Source of the DNA: Halobacteriales archaeon QS_4_70_19
GTDB lineage: Archaea > Halobacteriota > Halobacteria > Halobacteriales > Haloarculaceae
Reading direction: 5' to 3'
Assembly (NCBI GenBank): GCA_003020985.1
Contig: PXRM01000022.1
Coordinates: 1-64,000 of the forward strand
DNA: 64,000 bases
The translations under genes and the position numbers were made by a program. Positions 8,863 to 17,125 of this stretch are shown here, in pieces (positions within the stretch are counted from its first letter, which is position 1; each line of letters starts with the position of its first letter). The notes under the pieces are model-generated. The model was given only the letters and a program-made list of their open reading frames with translations. It was not told the DNA's origin and searched no databases.

Positions 8863-10734
8863 TCAGTCGGATACCGTCGCGTTCGAGAACTCGAAGCGCG
8901 CGCCTCCGTCGGCGCTCTCGGTGACGGTCACCGTCCAGCCGTGTGCCCGGGCCACGTCGGCGACGATGGAGAGCCCGAACCCGGTGCCGTCGTCGCTGTA
9001 GCTGACGCCGTAGTCGAACACCTCCTCCCGCCGGTCGGGCGGGATGCCCGGCCCGTCGTCGGCGACGTAGAACCCGTCACCGTCCGCGAGCGGACCGACG
9101 GTGACCGTCACCCCCGCGTCGCCGTGCTCGACGGCATCGTCGGCCGCCGGCCGACTGCCCGTGGAACCGTGTTCCACGCTGTTCCGAAAGAGGTTCTCGA
9201 ACAGCCGGAGTAGCCGGTCCCGGTCGCCCGCCAGTTCGCCGCCCCCCTCGGCTACCGTCATCGTCGCGGGCTCCGTGTCGACGGCTTGCCACGCCTCCTC
9301 GGCCAGCTCGTCCAGTCGGAGCCGCTCGGCGTCCACGACGGTCGTCTCCTCCCGGGCCAGCGTGAGGAGGCCGTCGATGAGCCGCTCCATGCGGTCGTGA
9401 GCGGACTCGATCCGGTCGAGATGGCGCGGCTCCCCCGTCTCCCGGACGACCTCCAGGAAGCCGGACGCGATGGAGAGGGGGTTCCGGAGGTCGTGGGCGA
9501 CCACGCTGGCGAACTCGTCGAGCCGGTCGTTCTGCTGCCGGAGCGCCGCCTCGCGGTCGGCACGCACCAGCGCCGCCTCGACGGTCGCCCCGAGCACGCG
9601 GAACAGGTCCACCTCCCGGCTGGAGAACTCCTGCGGGGTCGTGGAGCCGGTTATCATGAGGCCCCGATCGCCCAGCGGGACGATTATCTCGCTCCCCATC
9701 GGCGTGTCGGGGTTGTGGCGGTCCGGCTGCTCGTGCAGGTGGTCGTAGATCCGGACCTCGCCGGCCTCGAACGCCTCCCACGCGAGGCTGTCCCCGGGGC
9801 CGAACTGGGGCTGGGTCTCGAGGAGCGTCGTCGCCGCCTCGGACATGAGGACCGGGAGGAGCGCGTCGCGCGTCTCGTCGTGTCGCCAGACGCCGGTCAG
9901 CGGCAGGTCGAGGATGTCGCCGGCGGCCTCGACTGCCAGCTCGTAGACGTCCCTCTCGGATTCGGCGAGATTGAGCCGCCGGGCCGTCAGCTGGAGGGCC
10001 CGGAGCTGGCGCTCGGTCCGCTTCCGGTCGGTGATGTCGTCCAGGATCGCGATGACGCTCCGGGGGGCCTCCGCCTCGTCCAGCACCGGTGCCGCCGAGA
10101 GCAGCAGGTCCAGTCGCTCGCCGTCCCGGGTCCGGCACTGGATCTCCTCGCCGCGGATCCGCTCGCCGGACAGTGCCCGCTGCCGGTACGTATCGAACTC
10201 GGACTGCCGGTCGTCGGGGACGATGGGGTTGGACTCGCCGACGACCTCGTCGCTCGCCCAGTCGAACATCTCCGTCGCCCCCTGGTTCCAGCGCAGCACC
10301 TCGCCGTCGGGGGCGATCTCCAGGATGGCCAGGGGCGCGGCCTCGATGAGCGACTCCAGCCGCTGGTTCGGGTGCTCGGGAGGCCGCGCTCGCTCGTGCT
10401 GGTCGGAGACGTCGTGGGAGAGGACCGTCAGTCCCGCCTCGTCGGGGAACGCCCGGACCTCGACCCGGCGGTCGAACGGGTCGGGGAGACGCTGCTCGAA
10501 CTGCACGGGATCGCCCGTCCGCATCGCCGTCCGGCACTGCTCCTCGAACGCCGTGCCGACGAGGCCGGGGAACGCCGTCCAGAGGGGCTCGCCGACGATG
10601 GCGCCGGGGTCGCGGTCGGCCCAGTCGGCTAGCCGCTCGTCCGCGTAGTCGACCGTCCAGTCCGTGTCGACGACGACGATAGCGTCGGCGGTCCGGTCCA
10701 GGACGCTTCGTAACTGTTCACCCCCCAGGGACAC
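8863..10734 (-). CDS. PAS/GAF multidomain sensor histidine kinase
   Basis: Two PAS segments, GAF-like region, 'FASVVAHDLRNPLSIASGFLEVVRE' H-box, HATPase 'DDGTGFGLSIVADVARAHGWTV'. Confidence 0.93.
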   Translation of the reverse strand: MSLGGEQLRSVLDRTADAIVVVDTDWTVDYADERLADWADRDPGAIVGEPLWTAFPGLVGTAFEEQCRTAMRTGDPVQFEQRLPDPFDRRVEVRAFPDEAGLTVLSHDVSDQHERARPPEHPNQRLESLIEAAPLAILEIAPDGEVLRWNQGATEMFDWASDEVVGESNPIVPDDRQSEFDTYRQRALSGERIRGEEIQCRTRDGERLDLLLSAAPVLDEAEAPRSVIAILDDITDRKRTERQLRALQLTARRLNLAESERDVYELAVEAAGDILDLPLTGVWRHDETRDALLPVLMSEAATTLLETQPQFGPGDSLAWEAFEAGEVRIYDHLHEQPDRHNPDTPMGSEIIVPLGDRGLMITGSTTPQEFSSREVDLFRVLGATVEAALVRADREAALRQQNDRLDEFASVVAHDLRNPLSIASGFLEVVRETGEPRHLDRIESAHDRMERLIDGLLTLAREETTVVDAERLRLDELAEEAWQAVDTEPATMTVAEGGGELAGDRDRLLRLFENLFRNSVEHGSTGSRPAADDAVEHGDAGVTVTVGPLADGDGFYVADDGPGIPPDRREEVFDYGVSYSDDGTGFGLSIVADVARAHGWTVTVTESADGGARFEFSNATVSD

Positions 10735-10847
10735 GATATCATCCCTCGGGGAGACAGGGCAATAAGCGTTCAGTCCAGAACGGCGGTCGCCGAGCGGCCG
10801 TTCCCGACCGCGGGGATTGATACGCGTCGCAGCCCACCGTTCCGGTG

Positions 10848-11951
10848 ATGGAGTACGTCCAGGAGCGGGTGACGACGCTCCACGACTTCACCGACCCCGT
10901 CCCCGACGCGCCGGTCGACGAGGCCGCCGTCGTCGTGCCGATGACCGAACGCGAGCACGCGAGCCTGGCGGCCGAGCGGGTGCTGACGGCGCTGGAGGAC
11001 GTGGCACCCGCGCGAGTCGTGATCGCCCTGCGGGCCGAGGCCGAGCGCGTCCCGGCAGTGCGGGCGTGGCTGGACTCGTTCGACCTTGACGTGGAGACGC
11101 TGTGGTGCGACGGCCCCCGGCTGAACGAGCTGCTGGCGGACGAGGGGTTGAACGGCCGACGGGGGAAGGGCCGGGACGTGTGGCTGGCGCTGGGCCGGGC
11201 CGCCGAGTCCGAGTACGTCGCCGTCCACGACGCCGACGCCTCCACGTACAGCAGGGCGCACGTCCCCCGACTGCTGTTCCCGCTGGCCCACGGATTCGGG
11301 TTCTCGAAGGGGTACTACGCCCGGGTGGAGAACCGCCGCCTGTACGGCCGGCTGTTCCGGCTGTTCTACGCACCGCTCGTCCGAACCCTGCAGGACGCCC
11401 ACGACGCGGCCGTGCTGGACTACCTCGGCGCGTTCCGGTACGCGCTGGCAGGGGAGTTCGCCGCCACGAGCGAGGTGGTCCGGTCGCTCCACGTCCAGCG
11501 CGGCTGGGGGCTGGAGGTCGGAACGCTCGGCGACGCGTTCCACGCCGCCGGTCTCGACGGGAGCGCGCAGGTCGACCTCGGGCTCCACGAGCACGACCAC
11601 CGCGCCGTGAGCGGGCCGGCCGGACTGTCGACGATGGCGGACGAGGTAGGCGCGGCGCTGCTGCGGGCCGTCGAGGAGGATGGCATCGACCCGGACTACG
11701 GGACGCTCCCGGACCGCTACCGCGACGCGGCCGCCGACCTCGTCGACGCGTACGCGATGGACGCCGCGTTCAACGGGCTGGAGTACGACCCCGCGAACGA
11801 ACGCGAGCAGGTCGACTCGTACGCCGACAGCATCACCCCACCCGGCGCGGACGAGCGCCTGCCGCTCTGGAACGAGGCACCGATCACGACGGACGCGGTG
11901 CGCGAGGCGGCGCTGGCCGACCTGGCGGCCGCCGAGGAGGAGCACGCATGA
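10848..11951 (+). CDS. Glycosyltransferase resembling glucosyl-3-phosphoglycerate/mannosylglycerate synthases
   Basis: 'GKGRDVWLALGRAAESEYVAVHDADASTYSRAHVPRLLFPL' and GT-A-like architecture. Confidence 0.75.
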   Translation: MEYVQERVTTLHDFTDPVPDAPVDEAAVVVPMTEREHASLAAERVLTALEDVAPARVVIALRAEAERVPAVRAWLDSFDLDVETLWCDGPRLNELLADEGLNGRRGKGRDVWLALGRAAESEYVAVHDADASTYSRAHVPRLLFPLAHGFGFSKGYYARVENRRLYGRLFRLFYAPLVRTLQDAHDAAVLDYLGAFRYALAGEFAATSEVVRSLHVQRGWGLEVGTLGDAFHAAGLDGSAQVDLGLHEHDHRAVSGPAGLSTMADEVGAALLRAVEEDGIDPDYGTLPDRYRDAAADLVDAYAMDAAFNGLEYDPANEREQVDSYADSITPPGADERLPLWNEAPITTDAVREAALADLAAAEEEHA

Positions 11952-12478
11952 CCGACGACGCCACCGACGACGCGGACGGCCCGCCGACCGACGGAGAGGG
12001 ACGACTGGCGCTCTCGCTCGACGACCTGGCGGGCATCGCGGACCTGTTCGGCGGGCTCACCCGCGCGGAGTTGGGCGAGGCGCTGGAGGAACTCGCCTTC
12101 CGCAAGGGCGTCGAGCCGCCGCCCGAGGCGGCCGTCGACGGGGCCGTCCGCGAATACGCGCTCGTCGCGTACCCCCGCGACGGGACCGGGGACGACTCCG
12201 AGTCCCTGCTCGTCCCGGGGCCGGCAGCGTTCCCGACGCTCCCCGACGGTGTCGCCGACCTCCCGCACATCCTCGATGTCGAGTCGCGGGCCATCGACCG
12301 CGACGAACTGGGCCGGGCCGTCGAGGAGCGGTTCCGCGGCGACGTAGCCCGCGCGGTCGCGGACGAGGACGCGGAACTCGTCGAGCGGCTGCTGGACGTG
12401 AGCTACGACCTCGAGACGTGGGGACCCGTCGACCTGGGCGACCTGCGCGAGCGGCTGGACGACGCCCGGGAGGGATAG
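11948..12478 (+). CDS. Conserved haloarchaeal hypothetical protein
   Basis: ATGA overlap with upstream glycosyltransferase; acidic 176 aa product. Confidence 0.8.
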   Translation: MTDDATDDADGPPTDGEGRLALSLDDLAGIADLFGGLTRAELGEALEELAFRKGVEPPPEAAVDGAVREYALVAYPRDGTGDDSESLLVPGPAAFPTLPDGVADLPHILDVESRAIDRDELGRAVEERFRGDVARAVADEDAELVERLLDVSYDLETWGPVDLGDLRERLDDAREG

Positions 12479-12567
12479 CTGCCGACCGGCGACCGGACTT
12501 TTCCCCCGGAGCGACTGCCGCCGAGACATGGCCCTCCCGCGTCTCCAGCGGGGAGTCGCCGGCGACC

Positions 12568-13041
12568 GTGGCGCTGACCGGCGGGAGCGCCGTCGAACTC
12601 CGACCCGTCCCCCCGACCGACCCCGTCTCAACCGTCGCGGGCACGGCGGTCGTCGTCCTCCTGGCGCTGCTGGCCGCGGCCGTGGCCGCGTGGGTGGTCC
12701 GGAACCTGCCGCGGGCCGTCGCCACCGAACCGACACCGGTCGTGGTGGCGGCCGCAGGCGCGGTCGTCATCGTGCTCCCGCTGGCGGTGCTCGTGCCGCT
12801 GCAGTCCGCGGCGTGGCGGACCGTCCTCTACGCCGCCACACCGGTGGTCGCGGCGGCCGCCGTCGTCGGGTACGAACGGTCGCGGTCCGTGTGGCCTCCG
12901 GCACTCGCGTTCGTCACGTACTTCATCGTCGCGGACTGGGCTATCGTCACGTACTTCGCCGTCGCGGACTGGGCGATCGTCACGTACTTCGCCGTCGCGG
13001 ACTGGGCGATCGCCACGTACGTGGCCCGGCTACTCGGCTAG
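12568..13041 (+). CDS. Small multi-TM membrane protein containing an internal tandem repeat
   Basis: GTG start; hydrophobic helices; C-terminus carries 3 x 11-aa repeat TYF(I/A)VADWAIV. Confidence 0.65.
   Translation: MALTGGSAVELRPVPPTDPVSTVAGTAVVVLLALLAAAVAAWVVRNLPRAVATEPTPVVVAAAGAVVIVLPLAVLVPLQSAAWRTVLYAATPVVAAAAVVGYERSRSVWPPALAFVTYFIVADWAIVTYFAVADWAIVTYFAVADWAIATYVARLLG
12916..13014 (+). repeat. Tandem repeat, 33-bp unit x 3
   Basis: Units 12916-12948, 12949-12981, 12982-13014 near identical (acgtacttc[gc]cgtcgcggactgggc..tcg[tc]c). Confidence 0.9.
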
Positions 13042-13187
13042 CCGGACGAGGTCGCGTTCCGGCTCGGACCGTCGTCGGGGACGGACGGGAGATGACGGTA
13101 GTTCAGTTTTCTGAAAAATAAGAGCGTCAGTACAGCATTTTCAGCTATCGTAGCTGTATTCCCGATATTATCCGATAGATTCAGATT

Positions 13188-14732
13188 CTACACGGTATCT
13201 CGGAGCCGCTGCCGGTCGATCTTGCCGGTCGCCGTGGTCGGGAACTCGTCGACGAACACGACCCGGTCGGGGACCTCGTGGTCGGCGAGGTCGCGCTCGC
13301 AGGCCCGGACGACGGTGGCATCGTCCAGGTCGGCCCCGGCCCGCGGCTGGACGACCGCCGCGACCGTCGTCCCGCGGACCTCGTCCCGGCTGTCGACGAC
13401 CGTGACCGCCTCCACGCCGTCCAACCCGTAGATGACCGACTCGATCTCGCGGGGGTGGACGTCGCCGCAGCCGGTCGTGAACATGTCCGCGAGCCGGTCG
13501 ACCACGTGGAGGTAGCCGTCCTCGTCGAGCCAGCCGATGTCGCCCGAGCGGAGCCAGCGCCGGTGGCTGCCGGTGCCGCCGTCGCTGATGCCCGACCCCG
13601 GCCCGGAGCCGGGGTCGGGCCGCCGCCCGGTGCCGTCGACCGGCCGCCGGACGAAGCGGTCGGCGGTGAGCTGGTCGCGGGTGTAACGGGGCGTGACCGT
13701 GTCGCCGGCCCACAGCAGTTCGCCGCGCTCGCCCCGGGGGAGGGCCTCGCCGGTGTCCGGATCCTCGATGCGGAGGTCGACGACCTCGTTCGCGGGCCGG
13801 CCGACGCTCCCCGGCTTCCGGCCGGCATCCTCGGGGCGCGTGAACGCCGCCAGCGGCGTCGTCTCCGTGAGACCGTACCCCTCCAGCAGCGCACAGCCCA
13901 GCGCGTCCTCGACCGCGTCGATCCGCTCGCTGGGCATCGGCGACCCGCCGACACCGACCGTCTCCAGGCTCGACAGGTCGTACGCCTCCGTATCGGCCTC
14001 CAGCAGGTCCAGCACCATCGTCGGGATCATGAACGTGTAGGTGACGCCGTACTGCTCGATGGCGGTGAGCGCAGCCTCGGGGTCCCACCCGGGGAGGAGG
14101 TGGTTGGTCGCCGCCAGGTCGAGGAACGGGGTGGTGGTGACGTTGAGCCCCGTGACGTGGAAGCAGGGGCAGACGGTCAGGGCCACGTCCTCGCGGGTCC
14201 ACTCCTTGTAGTGGACGAGCGCGCGCGCGTTCGCCTCGACGTTCCCGTGGGTGTGGATGACGCCCTTCGGGGCGCCGGTGGTGCCGCTGGTGTAGAGGAT
14301 TTCGGCCCCGTCGGCAGCCTTCCGGGGGACCGTCCCGTGGGCCGGGTCGCCCCGCTTCAGGAGGTCGTCGTGGGTGTACGCCGGGCGGGAGTCGGCGCCG
14401 ACGGTCGGGTTGCCGCCGGCGGTGACGACGAGTTCGGCGTCGGCGTCGGAGAGGACGTACTCCGCCTGCCGCTCGTCGAAGCGCTGGTTCAGCGGGACCG
14501 TCAGCGCCCCCCGCTTCAGGATGCCGAGGTGGGTGGCGACGAAGGCGACGCCGCTGGGCGCCGCGATGGCCACCCGGTCGCCGACCTCGACCCCCAGCGA
14601 CCGGAGCGCGCTCGCGACCCGGTCGCTCGCGCGGGCGAGTTCCGCGAACGTCAGCGAGGCACCCGGGTCCGCTACGGCCCGCCTCTCGGGGGCGTTCCGG
14701 GCCGCGCGGTCGACGCGGTTGGCGAAGTTCAT
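13188..14732 (-). CDS. AMP-dependent acyl-CoA synthetase with an unusual palindromic insertion
   Basis: 'LYTSGTTGAPKGVIHTHGNV', 'GYGLTETTPL', 'WLRSGDIGWLDEDGYLHVVDRLADM', 'TTATGKIDRQRLRD'. Confidence 0.93.
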   Translation of the reverse strand: MNFANRVDRAARNAPERRAVADPGASLTFAELARASDRVASALRSLGVEVGDRVAIAAPSGVAFVATHLGILKRGALTVPLNQRFDERQAEYVLSDADAELVVTAGGNPTVGADSRPAYTHDDLLKRGDPAHGTVPRKAADGAEILYTSGTTGAPKGVIHTHGNVEANARALVHYKEWTREDVALTVCPCFHVTGLNVTTTPFLDLAATNHLLPGWDPEAALTAIEQYGVTYTFMIPTMVLDLLEADTEAYDLSSLETVGVGGSPMPSERIDAVEDALGCALLEGYGLTETTPLAAFTRPEDAGRKPGSVGRPANEVVDLRIEDPDTGEALPRGERGELLWAGDTVTPRYTRDQLTADRFVRRPVDGTGRRPDPGSGPGSGISDGGTGSHRRWLRSGDIGWLDEDGYLHVVDRLADMFTTGCGDVHPREIESVIYGLDGVEAVTVVDSRDEVRGTTVAAVVQPRAGADLDDATVVRACERDLADHEVPDRVVFVDEFPTTATGKIDRQRLRDTV

Positions 14733-14862
14733 CGGGTTGGAGTTCCACCCCGTCAATAAAGATGATTGTCCCGATTTCGTTTACGTTCCCACGACCGGCA
14801 CCGGGGCGGCCCCGGCCGATTCCCGCCCGAATCCGTCCGGCATCACCGGACGGCCCGCGCGG

Positions 14863-15639
14863 TCACTCCCCGCCGAAGATACTGTTGGCCTCGATGGTGC
14901 GGGCGGCGTCCCGGACCGGCTCGGCCAGTTCCGCCGCCGGGTCCGCCGGCATCCGGTCGACGGAGCCGTAGACGGCCACGGCGCCCCGGACGCCCCGCTC
15001 GGTCACGATGGGGGCCGCGACGCCACACATCCCGCGGATGAGCTCCTCCTCGTCGGTGGCGTAGCCGTTCGAACGGACCGTCTCCAGTTCCGCCCGGAGG
15101 TCGCGCTCGTCGGTCACGGTCCGGTCGGTCCTCGGCGGGAGCCCCTCGGCGAGCAGCTCGTCGACCCGTTCGGCCGGGAGTTCGGCGAGGATGGCCTTCC
15201 CCGGCGCGTTCGAGTGGAGCCGGACCTGCATCGGGTAGGCACGGGTGTGTCGCGCCGAGCGACGCTCGCGCCGCCAGCGCGTCGCGAACAGGATGGCCCC
15301 GCGGCCGTGTTCGGCGGCGACGAGCTGGACGTGGCGGCCCTCGGCGGTGTTCCGGTCGAGCGAGAGCGCCTCGTTCCGGCCGTGGACGTACAGCTCGTGG
15401 TCGTCGCGGGCCCGCCGGCCGGCGTGGAACAGACGGGTGCTCGCGCGGTACGCCCCGTCCTCGTTGACGGCGTACCCGACACCCGCCAGCGTCCGGAGGT
15501 GGTCGTACGCGGTGCTCTTCGGGATGTCGAGCGACTCCGCGACGGCCGTCACGCCGATCGGTCCCCGGTCGGCCAGCAGCTCGATTACGTCGTGGGCCAC
15601 CTCGAGCGCGCCGACGGGGGAGTCCGGGTCCGCTCCCAT
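14863..15639 (-). CDS. IclR-family transcriptional regulator
   Basis: N-terminal wHTH 'GPIGVTAVAESLDIPKSTAYDHLRTLAGVGYAV' and C-terminal IclR effector domain. Confidence 0.92.
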   Translation of the reverse strand: MGADPDSPVGALEVAHDVIELLADRGPIGVTAVAESLDIPKSTAYDHLRTLAGVGYAVNEDGAYRASTRLFHAGRRARDDHELYVHGRNEALSLDRNTAEGRHVQLVAAEHGRGAILFATRWRRERRSARHTRAYPMQVRLHSNAPGKAILAELPAERVDELLAEGLPPRTDRTVTDERDLRAELETVRSNGYATDEEELIRGMCGVAAPIVTERGVRGAVAVYGSVDRMPADPAAELAEPVRDAARTIEANSIFGGE

Positions 15640-15670
15640 ACCGATGCACTCGATTCCCTCCCACTTCAAT

Positions 15671-15691
15671 CTGTCCGATAATGCCGGACAG
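15671..15691. promoter_or_regulatory. Inverted repeat ctgtccg-N7-cggacag upstream of iclR-like gene (candidate operator)
   Basis: Perfect 7-bp arms 32-52 bp upstream of the IclR start. Confidence 0.5.
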
Positions 15692-15850
15692 TCTCCCGAA
15701 TTTCCGTATTCCAGAAACGGCTACTGGATGCCTTCTTTCGCCCGAAATTAGCAGATACCGAATTTTCTCTTCCCCACTTGAACGAACGCGTATTTCCTGC
15801 AACAGCCCTATGACTCGGGTTCGCATTGACAGGGACGGAACGGGACTTCG

Positions 15851-17125
15851 ATGACGGACAACGACACACCATCAACGACCCGTCGTGCGATGATGAAGGG
15901 CGTCGGCGGCTTCGCCGCGCTCTCCATGTCCAACACGACTATCGGTGAGGCGGCGGAGATCATGCAGTCGGAGGGACCACCGATCGACTCGCACACGCTG
16001 GACACCTACCGGGCGATCGTGGACGCCATCGTCCCGCGGACGCCGGAGCTGGGCGACGAGCTGGGTGAGGAGCACGTCCCCGGGGGACTGGCGGTCGAAC
16101 TCGAGGAGTTCATCATCTACGACTTCAACCACTTCCACGAGATTCGGCTCGAGACGCTGGAGACCGGCGTCCCGGGCGGGAGTCCGGCGGGGAGCGAGAC
16201 CCTCCGGGACAGCCTCTCGCTCGAGAGTTTCACCGGCGGCACGGCCGTCGACGGGACGGGGCTGACCGAGGAGGAGCGCATGCCCCTCTCCGTGTTCGAG
16301 ACGACCATCGACACCACCGGGAGCGGGTCGGACCTCGACGCGCTCCTCGATCTCGCCGACGTCGACACGGTCGAGGGGGTCGATACGGACGCACTCGCCG
16401 AGCGCGTCGACTTCGGCGCGCTCGACCGGCTCGATATAGACATCGCCGACACGCCGATCGAGCCCGGCGACAGCGGCCCTGCCGACGTCGAACTCACCGT
16501 CGAGGCCGGTAACGAGGTCGTCCACCAGGTCTCACAGAACTACCGGTACGCGGAGCTGTTCCCGGTCGTCTTCGACGTCGTGGCGGCCGAACTGCTGCTC
16601 CGCGGGCGCAACGAGGACCCGCCCGCTCCGAACGAGCAGTTCCCCGCGGGCGGGACGTTCGTCCGCCTCTCCCGCGAGGACCGGCTCCGTGCCCTCTGGG
16701 ACATCGTGGACGGGGGCGTCCTCGACCGACTGGACGGGCTGTTCTCGCCGATGCTGCCCGCGGTCGGCATCCTGAAATACGTCGTGATGGCGGTGAACGG
16801 GCTCCACGGCTTCGGCTACTACACGGAGTGGTCGGCCTACGGCGACACGAAGACGGACCTGCCCCAGGAGCGCGAACTGCAGCAGCCGCCCGACGAGGGC
16901 CAGAGCCGCACGCAGACCGACTACCCGGGGCCGGCGGACGGCTACGCGGCGAACTGGTTCCACGCGGTCGACGGTGGGTTCCGCGACCCGCCCGCGCAGT
17001 CGCTGAACTACGACAGGAAGGACACGGACCTGACCGGCGACGACGTGCTGAGCGAGGACGAACTCGCCGGCAGCAGCGGGACCGACGACGGAGCCACCGA
17101 CGGCGTCACGGGTGAGACGCTATGA
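15851..17125 (+). CDS. Tat-signal protein, gluconate 2-dehydrogenase subunit 3-like (GMC partner)
   Basis: 'TTRRAMMKGVGGFAALS' twin-arginine N-terminus; overlaps start of GMC gene. Confidence 0.75.
   Translation: MTDNDTPSTTRRAMMKGVGGFAALSMSNTTIGEAAEIMQSEGPPIDSHTLDTYRAIVDAIVPRTPELGDELGEEHVPGGLAVELEEFIIYDFNHFHEIRLETLETGVPGGSPAGSETLRDSLSLESFTGGTAVDGTGLTEEERMPLSVFETTIDTTGSGSDLDALLDLADVDTVEGVDTDALAERVDFGALDRLDIDIADTPIEPGDSGPADVELTVEAGNEVVHQVSQNYRYAELFPVVFDVVAAELLLRGRNEDPPAPNEQFPAGGTFVRLSREDRLRALWDIVDGGVLDRLDGLFSPMLPAVGILKYVVMAVNGLHGFGYYTEWSAYGDTKTDLPQERELQQPPDEGQSRTQTDYPGPADGYAANWFHAVDGGFRDPPAQSLNYDRKDTDLTGDDVLSEDELAGSSGTDDGATDGVTGETL

Noticed and set aside
13128-13160. Palindrome cagcta-tcg-tagctg near the 3' end of the acyl-CoA synthetase
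   Set aside because: Short arms in an AT-rich convergent intergenic region; probably an ordinary terminator or chance.
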